Assembly: GCA_025463615.1 (NCBI GenBank)
Contig: JAODAU010000174.1
Span: forward strand, 1-6,098
Source: Microbacteriaceae bacterium
GTDB taxonomy: Bacteria > Actinomycetota > Actinomycetes > Actinomycetales > Microbacteriaceae
DNA: 6,098 nt
Direction: 5' to 3'
Shown: one piece after another, positions 5,641-6,098 of the stretch
Layout of the letters: each line of letters starts with the position of its first letter
Numbering within the stretch: position 1 is the first letter of the stretch
Translations under genes and position numbers: made by a program
Notes under the pieces: generated by a model
The model's input: the letters and a program-made list of their open reading frames with translations, nothing else
What the model was told of the DNA's origin: nothing
The model's database searches: none

Positions 5641-6098
5641 AGCCCCCGGGTTGAGCGTTCGCCTCAGGCTCACCCTCAGCTACGCCGGCTTCCTCATGCT
5701 CGCCGGCGCCGTGTTGCTCGCCGCCGGGTACTTCTCCCTTTCGCGTGGCGTGCACCCCGGTGTGATCTTCCTCGTCCGCAGCCACGCCGACCTCCTGCGC
5801 AACTTCGCTCCGATCGCGGCCATGGTGATGGCGTTCCTGCTGGTGTTCGGTCTGCTGGGAGGGTGGTTTCTCGCCGGCCGCATGCTCGCCCCCCTGACCC
5901 GCATCACGGACGCCACGCGCATCGCCGCGACCGGATCGCTGGGCCACCTAATCCGGCTACCGGGCCGGAACGACGAGTTCCGCGAGCTCGCCGACGCCTT
6001 CGACGCCATGCTCGCGCGCCTCGAAGCACACGTCGCCGAACAGCAGCGATTCGCAGCCAACGCCTCCCACGAGCTGCGCACCCCGCTGGCGATCACGC
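5633..6098 (+). CDS. Sensor histidine kinase, VanS-like, N-terminal part (3' end outside window)
   Basis: The frame starts at GTG 5633, eight bases inside the regulator gene, and stays open to the window edge, giving 155 residues of a longer protein. It begins VDRAPGLSVRLRLTLSYAG. TM1 spans about residues 14-36, a short extracytoplasmic loop about 37-58, and TM2 about 59-81. A HAMP domain follows at ~82-132 (GRMLAPLTRITDATRIAATG, then DEFRELADAFDAMLARL). The H-box FAANASHELRTPLA has the phospho-accepting His146. The ATP-binding domain is beyond the right edge. The short loop and the SVRL-x-LTLSYAGFLMLAG opening recall, from memory, actinobacterial VanS-type kinases, which phosphorylate VanR and sense glycopeptides or wall stress. 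Orientation, overlap and the strong ribosome site make it the partner of the upstream regulator. Any of the broad class of HAMP kinases is possible; the VanS assignment is moderately sure. Confidence 0.92.
   Translation, partial: MDRAPGLSVRLRLTLSYAGFLMLAGAVLLAAGYFSLSRGVHPGVIFLVRSHADLLRNFAPIAAMVMAFLLVFGLLGGWFLAGRMLAPLTRITDATRIAATGSLGHLIRLPGRNDEFRELADAFDAMLARLEAHVAEQQRFAANASHELRTPLAIT

Noticed and set aside
5561..6096. Two minus-strand open frames opposite the end of the regulator and the kinase
   Set aside because: They are shadows of the kinase, which has clear membrane helices, HAMP domain and H-box on the plus strand.
732..6098. Complete vancomycin-resistance (vanHAX) cluster
   Set aside because: No dehydrogenase, D-Ala-D-Lac ligase or VanX gene is present in the window; only regulator-like genes and a VanY-like enzyme can be supported.

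Overview
The window looks like chromosomal DNA of a high-GC Actinomycetota. Codon third positions are almost all G or C, six of the seven protein starts that can be placed or inferred are GTG or TTG rather than ATG, and every protein resembles actinobacterial families. A member of the Thermoleophilia/Solirubrobacterales or a related soil lineage is plausible, but the sequence here does not fix the genus. No RNA gene, insertion sequence, CRISPR array or attachment site was seen.

Layout: (1) at about 1-686, plus strand, is the C-terminal end of a Rad50/SbcC-type SMC-family ATPase, cut by the left edge. (2) It converges across a 45-bp gap on a five-gene minus-strand operon that reads from 4858 down to 732. 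In transcription order the operon encodes a membrane-anchored VanY-like D,D-carboxypeptidase, a small lipoprotein with two copies of a C-x-R-x-H-G-V-x-D-F-P-D-P motif, a membrane-fusion (MacA/HlyD-like) adaptor carrying a peptidoglycan-binding-like segment, an ABC ATPase of the MacB/LolD class, and a MacB/FtsX-type permease. All four junctions are 4-base NTGA stop/start overlaps, so the genes are very likely co-transcribed and translationally coupled. (3) An 86-bp divergent intergenic region (4859-4944) holds a candidate -10 box, an 11-bp imperfect direct repeat and a perfect 6-bp inverted repeat. (4) On the plus strand follow an OmpR/PhoB-family response regulator (4945-5640) and, overlapping it by 8 bases, a sensor histidine kinase (5633 to the right edge, incomplete). 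Both closely resemble the actinobacterial VanR/VanS type as I remember it.

Working model (inference): a VanRS-like sensor pair senses a cell-wall signal, perhaps a glycopeptide or other envelope stress, and controls the divergent operon. The operon would trim the terminal D-Ala of peptidoglycan stems and run a MacAB-like export or mechanotransmission machine whose adaptor may hold on to peptidoglycan. No vanH, vanA or vanX gene is present in the window, so this is not a classical D-Ala-D-Lac resistance cluster as far as can be seen.
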